DNA from: Micropterix aruncella
Lineage: Eukaryota > Arthropoda > Insecta > Lepidoptera > Micropterigidae
Direction of reading: 5' to 3'
Length of the DNA: 64,000 nucleotides
Assembly: GCA_944548615.1 (NCBI GenBank)
Contig: OX155962.1
Coordinates: forward strand, 1,998,983 to 2,062,982
The notes under the pieces were generated by a model that had not been told where the DNA came from, ran no database searches, and saw only the letters and a list, made by a program, of their open reading frames with translations. A program made the position numbers and the translations under genes. Positions 1 to 10,341 of this stretch are shown here, piece by piece. Position 1 is the stretch's first letter. The number at the start of each line of letters is the position of its first letter.

Positions 1-15
1 TTCTCCCTCTCTCTC

Positions 16-46
<31 letters not shown>

Positions 47-50
47 ATCT
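1..50. repeat. (CT)n microsatellite
   Basis: Nearly pure CT dinucleotide run with two CTAT interruptions, followed by a T8 run. Confidence 0.95.
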
Positions 51-284
51 TATTTTTTTTCGCATTCGCAGGATCGCAAAACGTGGAACCGGAGCAAACA
101 TGAATTCTAAAACGTAATTATTATTAATTTGGCGTAATCAAAACATGTTTTATTTAAAGGTTTTTTTATAGCCATCACGTAAGTCGTAAAAAGAATCTGG
201 TTCACCTTTAAAAGATTGTTAAATTATACATTCTCCTATGTAGAATGTCAAATGTTTTTGTTTCGCTACGTATATCGCCTTCGA

Positions 285-296
285 TAGCTCAGTTGG
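285..296 (+). promoter_or_regulatory. Pol III A box of tRNA-Tyr
   Basis: TAGCTCAGTTGG matches the A-box consensus TRGYNNANNGG and overlaps the D arm. Confidence 0.85.
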
Positions 297-314
297 TAGA
301 GCGGTGGACTGTAG

Positions 315-329
315 AGGTAATCGGTAGAA
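315..329 (+). other. tRNA-Tyr intron (15 nt)
   Basis: Between G314 and A330. It must be removed by the tRNA splicing endonuclease to restore the anticodon loop; the mature exons join as ...CTGTAG/ATCCA.... Confidence 0.88.
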
Positions 330-343
330 ATCCATAGGTCGCT

Positions 344-354
344 GGTTCAAATCC
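344..354 (+). promoter_or_regulatory. Pol III B box of tRNA-Tyr
   Basis: GGTTCAAATCC matches the B-box consensus GGTTCRANNCC in the T arm. Confidence 0.85.
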
Positions 355-374
355 GGCTCGAAGGAATTGTTCTG

Positions 375-383
375 TTTTTTTTT
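375..383 (+). terminator. Pol III terminator of tRNA-Tyr
   Basis: Run of nine T residues beginning 10 bases after the tRNA 3' end, the usual polymerase III stop signal. Confidence 0.85.
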
Positions 384-644
384 AAACCCAAATTTTGTGC
401 AGAGTATATATGTATTTGTATTAGATCAAAATTGGGTGGTTTTTCTATTAGTTTTACGGTGTTTTTACAAAACTTTTAAAGAAATTAGTTCAAGGGGATA
501 CGAATGTTATTACAAACTTTTATTTACCTTACAATTATTATTAGTATGTATTCGTATTTAGTTTGTTTAGGTCACATTTGCATGCTGAATTAGAACCACT
601 TCCTTTTATCCTATAAAGTTCAAAATTTACATGTAGGTTCATTC
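384..644. other. AT-rich spacer, nothing recognised
   Basis: No coding, repeat or structural signal could be seen on either strand. Confidence 0.5.
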
Positions 645-1056
645 CGATGACAATTTATTTTTACGGATTCTACACTCAGGATTGGCTCCCGGCGAGGCTA
701 CTTTTCCATGGTCAACAGCACAGACACACAATTTTGTATACGTATTCAATTATGATAGCCCGTTCTAAATTTCACCATGGCATGGCTGCTGCACCCAGGG
801 TTGGCTCCCGACTAGGGGACTTCCTAGCGGTCAACAGCACAGAAACGAAACGTTCCAAGTTTCACCGCGTTAGGACTCTTGCACCCAGGGCTGGCTTCCA
901 ACGAGGGAACTCCTTAACGGTCTACAGTACAGAAACGACATTTTGTATACGCATTATGACAGCGCGTTCTAAGTTCACCGCATCATGGCTTTCAACGAGG
1001 GGGCTCCTCAACGGTCAACAGCACAAACACGAAATGCTGTTTAGAATTCAATTATG
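645..1056. repeat. Decayed ~90 bp tandem repeat
   Basis: Four or five diverged copies of a unit containing 'tggctcccg', 'gtcaacagcacaga' and 'atagcccgttct' (for example at about 674, 801, 891 and 987, spaced about 90-127 bases). The unit shares 'atagcccgttc', 'catggctgctgcaccca' and 'ttggctc' with the perfect 153 bp array that follows, so that array probably grew from the last of these older units. Confidence 0.75.
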
Positions 1057-1668
1057 ATAGCCCGTTCGTAGATCCACTATGACATGGCTGCTGCTGCACC
1101 CAGCGTTGGCTCGGGACAGACCATTTTAATAAAAGCTTGTTTTTAAAATTGTGCTATTACTATTAAGTTATTCATTAATATTAAATTATTATTCCAATGG
1201 ATATCATCAATAGCCCGTTCGTAGATCCACTATGACATGGCTGCTGCTGCACCCAGCGTTGGCTCGGGACAGACCATTTTAATAAAAGCTTGTTTTTAAA
1301 ATTGTGCTATTACTATTAAGTTATTCATTAATATTAAATTATTATTCCAATGGATATCATCAATAGCCCGTTCGTAGATCCACTATGACATGGCTGCTGC
1401 TGCACCCAGCGTTGGCTCGGGACAGACCATTTTAATAAAAGCTTGTTTTTAAAATTGTGCTATTACTATTAAGTTATTCATTAATATTAAATTATTATTC
1501 CAATGGATATCATCAATAGCCCGTTCGTAGATCCACTATGACATGGCTGCTGCTGCACCCAGCGTTGGCTCGGGACAGACCATTTTAATAAAAGCTTGTT
1601 TTTAAAATTGTGCTATTACTATTAAGTTATTCATTAATATTAAATTATTATTCCAATGGATATCATCA
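1057..1668. repeat. Tandem array, 4 x 153 bp, apparently identical copies
   Basis: Copies start at 1057, 1210, 1363 and 1516, each beginning ATAGCCCGTTCGTAG and ending ATGGATATCATCA. The spacing is exactly 153 each time and no mismatch between copies was found by eye. The perfect identity implies very recent amplification, gene conversion or an assembly artefact. Confidence 0.95.
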
Positions 1669-2029
1669 ATTCATTATCCAAAATATTTACTAGCTATTAA
1701 TTAATAGTGATAGTCGAATATTATGTTGATTAATTTAACTATAAAATAATCATATTGATACAACGCATCAGGTTATTCTAATAACCATAATATTATCTCA
1801 TGTCAACAAACGAAAGGTGTTATACTTTCTACCCAATTGCTTTACTCCAATTAATAAAGAAATTAATTGAATGAGATTAATTACAATTACTTTAATTAAT
1901 TACGAAAAAAATATAAAAACAACGCAAAATAACGACATGAATATTTCAGTAGATTTATTTGTTTTAAACCCTATTCCTGTTATCGAGACCGTTAAGTATA
2001 TGTTAATCAACCCGTAATGTTGCATTTAT
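1669..2029. other. AT-rich spacer, nothing recognised
   Basis: Rich in 'ttaattaa' words; no coding or structured signal seen. Confidence 0.5.
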
Positions 2030-2195
2030 GTGTTTGTATGTTTGTTTCTACTCTTTATTGTGAAATTTCACAATGACCGGGTTTATTATCATACAACAAT
2101 CTCTTACAACCAACCCTACTATGAAGTGTTCATATGCATGTGTGCGTGTAGCATTTGTGTAAGTGTGTGTCTTGTTATTGCATTCGATCGACAGA
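2030..2195 (-). mobile_element. LINE 3' end (L1-type tail family)
   Basis: On the minus strand this reads as a LINE 3' UTR ending in an AAAC-type tail (top strand gtttgtatgtttgttt). It matches, in the opposite orientation, 38025-38200, sharing the 'cattgtgaaatttcacaat' region, the 'gttgtaagagattg' motif and the polymerase-proximal 'gatcgaatgcaataacaag' segment. No reverse transcriptase coding sequence is retained. Confidence 0.7.
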
Positions 2196-2282
2196 ATTTA
2201 AATGCAATTTCGTTAATTTTATCCCAACAGAAAATGGTGACCAAGATGGGAATCATAAATGCAAATACATACATACATGTGC

Positions 2283-2408
2283 AGTAAAAATATAACCCTT
2301 CTTTTGGCAGGAATTAAATCATAGCACTCAGTACTAACCGAACCACACTCATAATTTCATCACAGGTAAAAAGTTTTACCGCCCAACGAAGTGGGCACGG
2401 GTCAGCTA
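2283..2408 (-). repeat. 'ctagctgacccg' interspersed repeat, partial copy 1
   Basis: Reverse orientation copy of only the first ~125 bp of the family seen complete at 16951-17661, 25726-26463 and 36863-37583. Its start directly abuts a reverse transcriptase fragment. Confidence 0.85.
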
Positions 2409-2590
2409 ATCGTTGATAATTTAAGTCGTCTTTGATATTCTTCAGCCAGGTTTTCTTCGGTGCCGAACGCTGAATTCGGCTGTCGGACGCTGTCGGACGG
2501 TCTCGCCAATGAAGTTTACGTGGCAAACAATTATCGTTCATTCGGCAAACATGGCCAAACCATCGTACTTGTCGTGCTGCCAAAAGCATA
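2409..2590 (-). pseudogene. LINE reverse transcriptase C-terminal tail
   Basis: The minus-strand translation contains RWFGHVCRMNDNCLPRKL followed by KKTWLKNIKDDL. This is the conserved tail downstream of the reverse transcriptase domain in RTE-like and related LINE ORF2 proteins (pattern RWxGHVxRM..LPKK...GRxKKxWxDxLKxDL). The fragment is about 60 codons and is interrupted at its 3' side by the 'ctagctgacccg' repeat. It has no start and no catalytic domain, so it is a dead remnant. Confidence 0.75.
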
Positions 2591-3062
2591 ACAATGTTCA
2601 CTATAAAAAGCAAGACGCAATCGTGACGCTACCGAAACGAAATTGTTTCACAGAAACGCCAAGAATGAACCGTTTAAAACGGTACAGTGAAAGGGCCTCA
2701 CTCAACGCGTAGAACAGTATCTAACACACAGCACGCCGCATTTTACGACATAGCAGGAGCATTTCGCAATCACATCTTAACGTCTTAAGTTTAGGACACA
2801 TGTATAATACACATGAGTAGTCTCTAATTGGTACGACGCTGCCTGGCTTGTAGGTATATAATAATCTTCTTTAATTAAAATTTTTCTAATATCCAATATT
2901 TTTTCAGGAAAAGAACCAAAATTATGTTTTTAAATCTTTTGTTGATTATTTAATGTAGCGAATCGTTTCCTAAATGTATGACACTCTTTGCAGAAGCACA
3001 CCTGTTGGAATAAGCAGGATAAACAGATTTAACGCGTGCGAAACCCCAGAGATTTCAATTTT
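2591..3062. other. Unassigned spacer
   Basis: AT-rich single-copy-looking DNA; no gene, tRNA or repeat recognised. Confidence 0.4.
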
Positions 3063-3407
3063 TTAAATCGAGAATATGGAGCTACATAGAAATAAGGATA
3101 TATCATCTGCAGATAGATTGATACGATCGTTACGATACGTATCCCAGGATGTCTTTGATGTATGATAGGAAGAGAAACTGTTGGCACTAATAAACCCCGG
3201 CGGCTGCGTTTGTTCGCGCATAAAATAGGCAACGGCTTCCACATTCGCAACTGGGTCACCCATAGATCTTTCGCTTTTATCGCCTGGATCGTTAATATTC
3301 AACCGGCTGCGCAGTTTAACAAAACGCGGTTCTGGGCCAGTGCATTGTTCTCGCGATCTGAACTTGAGATAGACAGCTAGATCGGCGCCGGCGCGCAGCG
3401 GAAACAA
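3063..3407 (-). CDS. Open frame in a GC-rich patch, function unknown
   Basis: An uninterrupted 114-codon minus-strand frame in a segment clearly more GC-rich than its surroundings, which is the main reason to list it. The predicted product is polar, with stretches such as KLRSRLNINDPGDKSERS and ANVEAVAYFMREQTQPPGF; no signal peptide, transmembrane segment or known motif is seen. It lies downstream of the serpin exons on the same strand, but neither its sequence nor the reading phase at its AG sites fits the missing serpin C-terminus (a phase-0 entry after the AG at about 3365 meets a stop within 14 codons). It could be an exon of an unrelated gene, a piece of an old transposon, or chance. Confidence 0.2.
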   Translation of the reverse strand: MFPLRAGADLAVYLKFRSREQCTGPEPRFVKLRSRLNINDPGDKSERSMGDPVANVEAVAYFMREQTQPPGFISANSFSSYHTSKTSWDTYRNDRINLSADDISLFLCSSIFSI

Positions 3408-3599
3408 TCGTTATAAGCCTACGTCGAGAGGAAATAACTTTACTGCTAATCGTGTTCGCCTGTATGGAGAAACATATTCTACTGCTTCTTCTGGCTCGAG
3501 TTGCTGACTGATGTGTATTGTACGGTGACTGCTAGAAATTAGGTTACCAAGTGTAAAACGTCACTATTGATTATATGGCGTATTAAATTGATCACCGTC

Positions 3600-3905
3600 G
3601 TACTACGACTCGGCAACTAGGATTTTACTACGAAACGCAACCTGTAGATGGTACTCATAGTTCCAAAAATTAATTGTCTTATTATGTTCAATATGGCGGC
3701 GTTTATGGTGGAACAGTATGACGGCGCAATATAGATGGCGTAAAATGGATGTCGTAATATGGCGCACTATAGATAGCCATACGGCATAAAATGTTATTTT
3801 ATGCCTATACGGCATAAATAATAATACAATAACAAACGACTTTTTTAAATCATAGGTCTTATTATTACAGCATTGTGTATATAAAGATGTCTATTTTTAA
3901 TTTGC
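3600..3905. repeat. Family O interspersed repeat, copy 1
   Basis: Shares 'tatgttcaatatggcggcgtt', 'gcgcactatagat' and 'caatataataacaaacga'-type words in the same order as 26540-26830. Contains several variants of 'atatggcg'. Non-coding; class unknown. Confidence 0.7.
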
Positions 3906-5290
3906 TATACATATTTCAATTTATTTCTTTTTTTTATTATTTCAAACCAGTTGATAGGAATTTCTACACTTGGTTATGTCAAAACTAACAAAAATAACAA
4001 GTATAATATTTAAATAAATACTTATTAAGGTATAAGGTATGAACGTCGCTATTGCAAGGTATGACGCTAAAGATTCGTTCCATAAAAGCATTAGATATGA
4101 AATATCACACACATACCGCACGATTTTCAACAAATTTGGTGTTACTTCAATGTAGAAAAAAATGTACCACATATTAAGAATCCATATATTAGTTCCTATT
4201 TATCGATTGTCGGCCCAATTGCAAGGGCCCGATAGTACAGGATTTTTTATTGTCCGGTTATCCAAGATTTTCTTAACCGGACTGCCCTGACGAAAATCAG
4301 ACATCTGGCAACCCTGCTGACAGCGCCAGCTTCATGACGCCGTCGCAGAAGGGTTGCCAAAACGTACTATGGCATTGAGCAATCTAAAACCCTATGTAAT
4401 CGATGGCATGGGCTAAACACACAGTCGCCATAATCAATGACCGATAAAATCAAAGCGTTCGCTAGAAAAGTTCTGAGTTTGACGCTGAGAAATTCTCGCA
4501 TCTTTTAGAGACCTCCCAACAATCGATCAACAACCAGCCGATCAAACAACACGGAACGCAAACATTGAAAAAATAAATATCTGCGAAAAACAAACAAAGG
4601 CCGCGAGAATCCCAAACGATGTCCAGAATTCAATGACGCCGATCATTCATTAAAAATTATACATAATATTATAATAATCATATTAAAATCATTACAAAGG
4701 AAGAAATAACAATGATATTTCATGTGATTGTATTGCGAATTCAATGCCATTTCAAATAGTCGTGAAGATAGAATCGAAAATCAAGGTTGGCGTGATTAAA
4801 ATTAAGTGACAATAACAAATTTCAAATGTTTCATTGAAGTGCGTATGAATGTAAGTAGACGGATCCGATACCGGCCGTGACTTCACGTCTTATGTCATAG
4901 ACTAGATCAGAGGTCGGAAGTTGGAGGATCGCGAGCCGTATCCAAAAATAGATATAGATTTTCGACGAAATATAGCAGTGGAAATGATCATATTTATATT
5001 CATATTCATTTTATTAGTATACTGGTGTACAAGTCAGACACAGATTAGCACACATTCATACATATTAGCAAACAAACATTTTTTTATCGTAAAGAAAATA
5101 TAAAATAAACAAAACAAAAGGAAGAAAAAACACAAGAATAATGTAAGAAGAAGAAATACAAGACAAAATGCAAAGAGATCATTAAAGTTTTTTAGCCACC
5201 AAAGCATTTTATACTTCACTCGAGTAATATTCCTCCAGTGAGTAAAACGCCTTATCTGTAAGGTATCTCTAAGGGCGTCTCTTAAACACG
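3906..5290. other. Unassigned, with a more GC-rich patch at 4200-4640
   Basis: Mostly AT-rich. Between about 4310 and 4365 TGGCAACCCT and AGGGTTGCCA form inverted ends around a 35-base core. The patch continues with single-copy-looking sequence to about 4640. No coding frame of note. Confidence 0.35.
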
Positions 5291-5298
5291 TCAAGAGA

Positions 5299-5600
5299 TT
5301 ACGCCTGCCTAATGTGCTCGCTGAGTTTGTTGTAAACCGCTGGGCCGGCGATATAGGCTAGCCTCTCCGACTTGGATAATGCATGACTTACAGAACGTAG
5401 CATGCTACGGGATCTTGTTGGATAGTGATGATGCACACTATTCACTTCAAAATCGGCTAGATTTCTGCGAACGAACAGCGCTACTTCCATTATATAAATG
5501 GACGGCAGCGTCATGATGCAGAGATCTCTAAACAGAGGCCTAGCTGGCGTATCAAGCGCCACACGCGCTATTGTGCGGACTGCACGCTTCTGCATAACGA
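5299..5600 (-). pseudogene. LINE reverse transcriptase C-terminal fragment
   Basis: The minus-strand frame contains LQKRAVRTIARVAL-like sequence (MQKRAVRTIARVALDTPARP), then FVRRNLADF and HHYPTRSRS, then GPAVYNKLSEHIR. This is the order found C-terminal to the reverse transcriptase domain of Jockey/CR1-like LINEs (QKRAVR.I, then HNYxTR, then lYNxLP/S..IR). The frame runs open to 5299 and the catalytic domain is missing. Adjacent short AT repeats obscure its upstream edge. Confidence 0.75.
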
Positions 5601-5619
5601 AGCCCGAAATCCCAGCAAT

Positions 5620-5715
5620 ATATTGGAGGATAATATAGAAATATTGCAATATATTATAGAAATATTGCAATAAATGGTAGGAATATTGCAATATATTGCA
5701 GGATTACATTTCTAG
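5620..5715. repeat. Short tandem repeat of 'gaaatattgcaatatatt'
   Basis: Three to four imperfect ~22 bp units built on ATATTGCAATA. Confidence 0.7.
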
Positions 5716-5835
5716 TGCTATAGCACTAGGAAAAGATCCTTAGATTCTTGTACCTAAGGCATTATGTATATTATCCTTATTTCTTTCCAGCAGCTCTTAG
5801 GATGGTGGGCTACAACTCATTTCAGCTGAGAACAA

Positions 5836-5927
5836 TTTTTTTGGATGTTCAGTATGCCTTCAAACTTCTCAGAGGGGGAATTTTTTTTGGATGTTCAGTA
5901 TGCCTTCAAACTTCTCAGAGGGGGAAT
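5836..5927. repeat. 46 bp tandem duplication
   Basis: The segment from 'ggatgttcagtatgcc' to 'cagagggggaa' occurs at 5843 and again 46 bases later at 5889, without visible change. Confidence 0.9.
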
Positions 5928-5939
5928 GCCTAATTCCAA

Positions 5940-7070
5940 ACTTTAGAGAAAATTAACCTATATGAAAGCTACTCTCTTGGCAGCGAAGGTGTCCTAGGAT
6001 TGGATTGAGAGATGATACCTTTTAAAAAACGAGTAACTTGTGATAATCTTTTATAATTTTTATTTCTACACCAAACGCATCAAACTCTAAACGAATTATT
6101 TCAAAATTATCATCCTCTAAACCAATATTATATTGTTTTCCTGTCTTGTTAACATTCCCCTATTAAAACTCTTATAGATACCATATAGGTCTAAGTATAT
6201 ACTTATAAATCCAGAACGAAGATTATAGTGCTTTCTTTCATAAAAATTAGCATATCAAGCTATTTGTTTTAATTTAATGGCTGGCTGGCGATAACGAGCG
6301 CAGAATACTCTTATCATATTTTTTTAAGCAATACATTACATTCGAAATTTCCCAGTTTTTCGAATTGTCATCGATTTATAATCTTGATCCTGTTGAAGAT
6401 GATTTTGCCTGGTGATTTTTTTCGAAACAAAATAGAGAGATATAAAGCATTCAGCTCATTCATGACCAGCTACTATCCAATGTCATTAAGCCGATAAATG
6501 CCAAAAAAATATCTTGAAAAAGACGAAATGGATTTCTAGAAACACTACATTGGATTGTGAAAGAATAAGCTATTTTTTGACATAGCATAAAATTTCAGCA
6601 CAACGAACATTTTATTATAAGGCCATTAAAATTTTCGACCATTATATTGGAATTAGAATTGTTTTAATTTTATCTTTATTATTGTTCTTATACCTTATTA
6701 TTATTCTAATTTAAAATAATAATTACCTATAAACACCTACATTATTGATAAATTACACAATATAGTATTCGTATTTGTATATTGCATTTTCCTTTTTTTA
6801 TGTACATGTTTTTTTAACATGTTATTACCATTTTTTTTATTTACTGTTAGTAAATGACTAAATATCGTCAAATTCGAACGTTATTCCATTTATTTTAACA
6901 TAACCTTTTGTAAAAGTTAAGAAACTATTACCCCAGAACAGATTGATATCTATTGAGGTGATAAAACCCACACCAATCGATAGTCCCTTAATTGTTTCGT
7001 CAAGATTGTTTATATAGTAACACTTATAAACTAATCGTTGAAAAATACTGTTGGATAAATAGATACTGCT
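5940..7070. other. AT-rich stretch, nothing recognised
   Basis: Searched on the minus strand for serpin C-terminal motifs (reactive-centre hinge, HPF, FxG) because the gene should continue here; none was found. Confidence 0.4.
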
Positions 7071-7078
7071 GAACTCAC

Positions 7079-7281
7079 CTCATAGGGAAGTTCTACGGCG
7101 GTGCTATCAAGGCCTGGAAGCGATCCAGATCGGAAGCTGCCGATGGACTTCATCATGGTGACCTGTTTCTTCTCCGTTGGTGACACGTAGAAGCTCTCGA
7201 GCTCTTCCAGCTTGTGGAACGGCGTTCTCCACGATCCCCGGAAGTACAGGCCGTTGAACATTATCATCAGAGAGCTTGCCG
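7079..7281 (-). CDS. Serpin exon (s3A/gate region)
   Basis: A 203 bp exon of a serine-protease-inhibitor-fold protein. The product contains MIMFNGLYFRGSWRTPF, the hallmark serpin strand 6B/3A segment (consensus NAxYFKGxWxxPF), followed by QVTMMKSIGSF and TAVELPYE, matching the VxMM...G.F...ELPY block. The acceptor TTTTTTAG precedes CGGCAAGC at 7281, and the donor GTGAGTTC follows ELPYE at 7078. It enters with two bases of a split codon and ends in phase 0. The entry phase matches the exit phase of the exon at 13038-13764, so the two can splice directly across a 5.8 kb intron (G+CG gives Ala). The C-terminal exons with the reactive-centre loop are not recognised further left in the window. Confidence 0.9.
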
Positions 7282-7449
7282 CTAAAAAATACAAGACGGT
7301 TAATAAAGTGACTCAGAATTAGACTTGAGAATATTGACTGTATCGTCTACCTCGCCGCTGTAATTTAAACATGACTGATATATCAGCAAAAAGCTACAAC
7401 CAATTGTGGCAAATGTTAATAGGATGACAAAGAAACACCAGCCTAAACC

Positions 7450-8051
7450 TAAAAATCCATCTTATTAGGTGCTACGTATTCACCCTATTGTCAGTCAGGA
7501 CAACATTTGCCCAGAGACATATATTCTACATAGCCCCAAAATTATATAATTCCCTTAGTGAAGACATGAAAAATTATCCTAACATAAAAATATTTAAAGC
7601 AAACCTTATTAGATGGCTACTTAACAAGGGATATGTAAAATCTGATCAACTTCTATGCAACGCACGACAATTTATTTAGTATCACTTATCTATTTTTCTT
7701 AATGAAATTTTATTAAATTACAACTATAAATGTATATGTTTATTACATAGCTATATTTTTTATAAAATTGGTATATTTATGTGTATATACAGGTGGTGGG
7801 TCCAAATAATTTATTTTAAAAAAACACTTCATTTCTTAAAATTGCATAAAAATATGCACATCTAGAGACGGGCCAAATTATCGCCTAGTTAGATGTGCTA
7901 TTGGCAGTAAAGGTCATGTAAGATGTGTAAAACCTCCCTATATTAGGTAATTATTAAATAATTTATATAATTATTATAAGATTACATGACCTATGAATGA
8001 ACTGTATACCTAATCCTATGTACCTAAATAAATAAAATAAATAAATAAATA
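7450..8051 (+). mobile_element. 5'-truncated LINE with C-terminal RT remnant and AAAT tail
   Basis: The frame 7488-7679 encodes AQRHIFYIAPKLYNSLSEDM...IFKANLIRWLLNKG. This is the extreme C-terminus of Jockey/CR1-like ORF2 proteins (lYNsL....FK..L..wL). About 350 bp of 3' UTR follows, ending in a tail of 'aaataaataaataaat' at 8028-8051. No reverse transcriptase motif is left, so the copy is immobile. Confidence 0.75.
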
Positions 8052-8518
8052 ACTATCTATCCAACTGATACCTAATATTTTATTACATTTATGTAAATCC
8101 AAACTAAAAGTTTACAATGTTAACATAAATTTAAGTGTAGAAAAGAACAGATATTTAATCATTATTTGCGGAGCAAGAAAAGTACAGATTTAATGGATTT
8201 TTCAGGTCCACTAGACTAGTCAGTTCTGGAGTGATACCTGTGTTATAGTTTGTTACATAGTAATACGAGCAAGGCAAGATATATCACAAACGGTGAAAAT
8301 CCACCGATGTCAACATTCAAAATGATCTAGTGACGTCTCATTATACAATGTAAGCAGAGGTCGAGAACGAAGAAGAATGTCTTTGATAACGATTTCGGAA
8401 ATTCCCCATCTATCTGAGGAAAAAAATAATTGCATGATCACGTAATATAGAACATATCGTCTCACGTGATTACATAATATTGATGATAGAATACAGGATG
8501 AGTTTTAATTAACCGGCA

Positions 8519-8563
8519 TCCTTAAAGTGGGTGAATTAGTACGAGTAAATAAAAAACTTTTGA
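8519..8563. repeat. Family T terminal repeat, isolated end
   Basis: CCTTAAAGTGGGTGAATTAG followed by TACGAG and ACTTTTG matches the terminal inverted repeats of the element at 10342-10644. The piggyBac-type MITE begins right after it. Confidence 0.6.
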
Positions 8564-8871
8564 TTAACCCCTTGAGTATGATACGACCAAATCTGGTTCT
8601 GAAACAATTATCCGTTGAGTTTGATACGACCAGATCTGGTTCCGCGTTTTTTTCACTTCTTTGACGTTCTCATATTTATTCATAATTATCTAATTGTTTT
8701 ACAAAATGATATTTCAATATTCTATATTCGAAATTTCAATGCAATCATTGTGCAGTTGTTCTTTTTATGATTGGTGTAGTAGTTTCGTAGTTATAGTACT
8801 TTAAGGTCGATGTCGCCGAAAATCCTGCAAAAGAGACAGATGCATCCATGAAAATACCCATTTACTCCAAA
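8564..8871. mobile_element. piggyBac-type MITE, copy 1 (one end decayed)
   Basis: Begins TTAACCCCTTGAGTATGATA and matches 30470-30761 in inverted orientation over its length, including a doubled 'cgaccaaatctggtt' motif. The far end keeps 'catgaaaata.ccatttactccaa' but has lost GGGTTAA, and a ~20 bp insertion near 8828 separates it from the body. Confidence 0.7.
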
Positions 8872-9260
8872 TGTGCTCTATCTCCCCTAATATAAGTCGC
8901 AATCGAAATATTCGCTCCGTACAAAAATCTTTCAAGCAAAGGTATTTAATTACCTCATTTTCATTTTCGCCAACACGCTTCATCAAGATGCTAACAAAAG
9001 ACTCTTATTTTAAAAAAAATAGAAGATACTTTTTTTTTTAGAACACAATAACAGATGTCTTAGCTATGCCTGCCAGTATTTATTTTTATATGTCTCCAAA
9101 GAGTGTGTAGCTCATTATCACATTTTTGAACGCCCCTCGATATCGAAAGCAATAAATAAAACAGCTTATTTAACTCGGGAGAAAAAATAACAAACCAAAA
9201 GATAGTAAAAAATGCTGATAAGGAATAGGATGATGAGATGGAAATAAATAAATTAATAGT
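8872..9260. other. AT-rich, nothing recognised
   Basis: No supported signal seen. Confidence 0.4.
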
Positions 9261-9267
9261 CTAAAAA

Positions 9268-9595
9268 AAACACTAAAAACACGCTTTTATAAATGAACGT
9301 AAAAACGACATCATCAGACTTTGAAACCTAATCGTGGGCAAAGTTCATTCCAAGACTTTTTTAACAAGTCCAAACACAGCTATGATACGATGTTCCATTA
9401 TGAAGTTCCACTTCACATCTTCCGACTCCATCATCAAATAAATTCGACAGTACCATATTATTGTATTGTCATCAGAACTACATACAGCTGCCAATTTTCA
9501 TGACGCTACGATCCTTGGAAGATGGTTAAATTAGTTACCTTAGATTCCATTACATAGTTACATACAGGTCGACCTAATAAAAGCGTGTTAAAAAG
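9268..9595. mobile_element. Family P MITE, copy 1
   Basis: Ends AACACGCTTTTA and TAAAAGCGTGTTA are inverted repeats. The interior ('cctaatcgtgggcaaagttc', 'cagctatgatacgatgttcc') matches 47878-48247 almost base for base. Non-coding and non-autonomous. Confidence 0.8.
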
Positions 9596-9602
9596 AAAGC
9601 AC

Positions 9603-9673
9603 ATTAACCCATCAACTGCGGCTGAATCCCAGTAGCTCATAAGGAGCCACCCACTGTTGAAGAGTTAAGAGTT
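9603..9673. repeat. Tiny TTAA-bounded inverted repeat
   Basis: TTAACCCATCAAC at 9604 and GTTGAAGAGTTAA near 9670 form short inverted ends about 65 bp apart, as in very small piggyBac-type MITEs. Confidence 0.35.
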
Positions 9674-10341
9674 TTTAAATTGCCTACCGGAAGCAAACAA
9701 TGACTGAAAGCAGATATAGCTTAAAACGACACACCGTTATCCTAATATGAGAACCCAAATGTGTAAGGTGCATTGTTTCGTTACTGGATTCGCAAATTAT
9801 TATATCTTTATATCAGTCCTTATAAAAACCATAAAATGCCGAGAACTTAACAATAGCGACGCTAAAAACTGGCTGTGACGATAAAAGCGCCAAGAGCTGT
9901 AGGTAATGTGGGAATTTACTATGACAGGTGATTTAGTCGAGTCGTGAAACAAATTATAATTAACTACCTACTTACAGAAGTGCATTTCAACTCTTTTGAT
10001 TGCTTAATTAGTTACTTGGGTTTTTAGTTGGGAGATAAGAGTATTCATCTCTGGCTAAAGATTAGCCGTTCAAGTTCGCGACAACAAAAAATTAAACAAT
10101 TCCTATATTACATACTGGAAATTTGTGTTTACTGGCACCCTTAAAAAACCTTCAAATTTGAAAGTAACATAAATATTGTCAAAGAATACTTTGTGTAGAG
10201 AATGACATTCTCAGAGTATTCTCATTGATTAAAACAGTGTAATATCAATGGTATTTTGTAGGTTCGTTACACTGTATAATCTGTATTACGTAGGTTGTTA
10301 CTATACGATTGCATTTTTTCACATACATGATGAGTTTTTTT
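9674..10341. other. Unassigned
   Basis: No coding or repeat signal that can be tied to another copy in the window. Confidence 0.4.

Larger units (their letters stand above)
278..365 (+). tRNA. tRNA-Tyr (GTA), intron-containing
   Basis: A complete nuclear tRNA-Tyr gene that decodes UAY codons. The acceptor stem CCTTCGA (278-284) pairs with TCGAAGG (358-364), followed by discriminator A365. The D stem GCTC/GAGC, the T stem GCTGG/CCGGC with loop TTCAAAT, and the TGGA/TCCA anticodon stem are all intact. Anticodon GTA lies at 311-313. A 15-base insertion follows the base 3' of the anticodon, the canonical place for tRNA-Tyr introns, which are near-universal in eukaryotic nuclear genomes. The internal polymerase III promoter boxes match consensus and a T9 terminator lies just downstream, so the gene is probably functional and not a tRNA-derived SINE head. 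No other tRNA is seen nearby. Confidence 0.96.

Noticed and set aside
3603..3815. HPF-like codons (CATCCATTT) as the missing serpin C-terminus
   Set aside because: The same stretch recurs as family O at 26.6 kb and has no hinge or strand 5B sequence around it.
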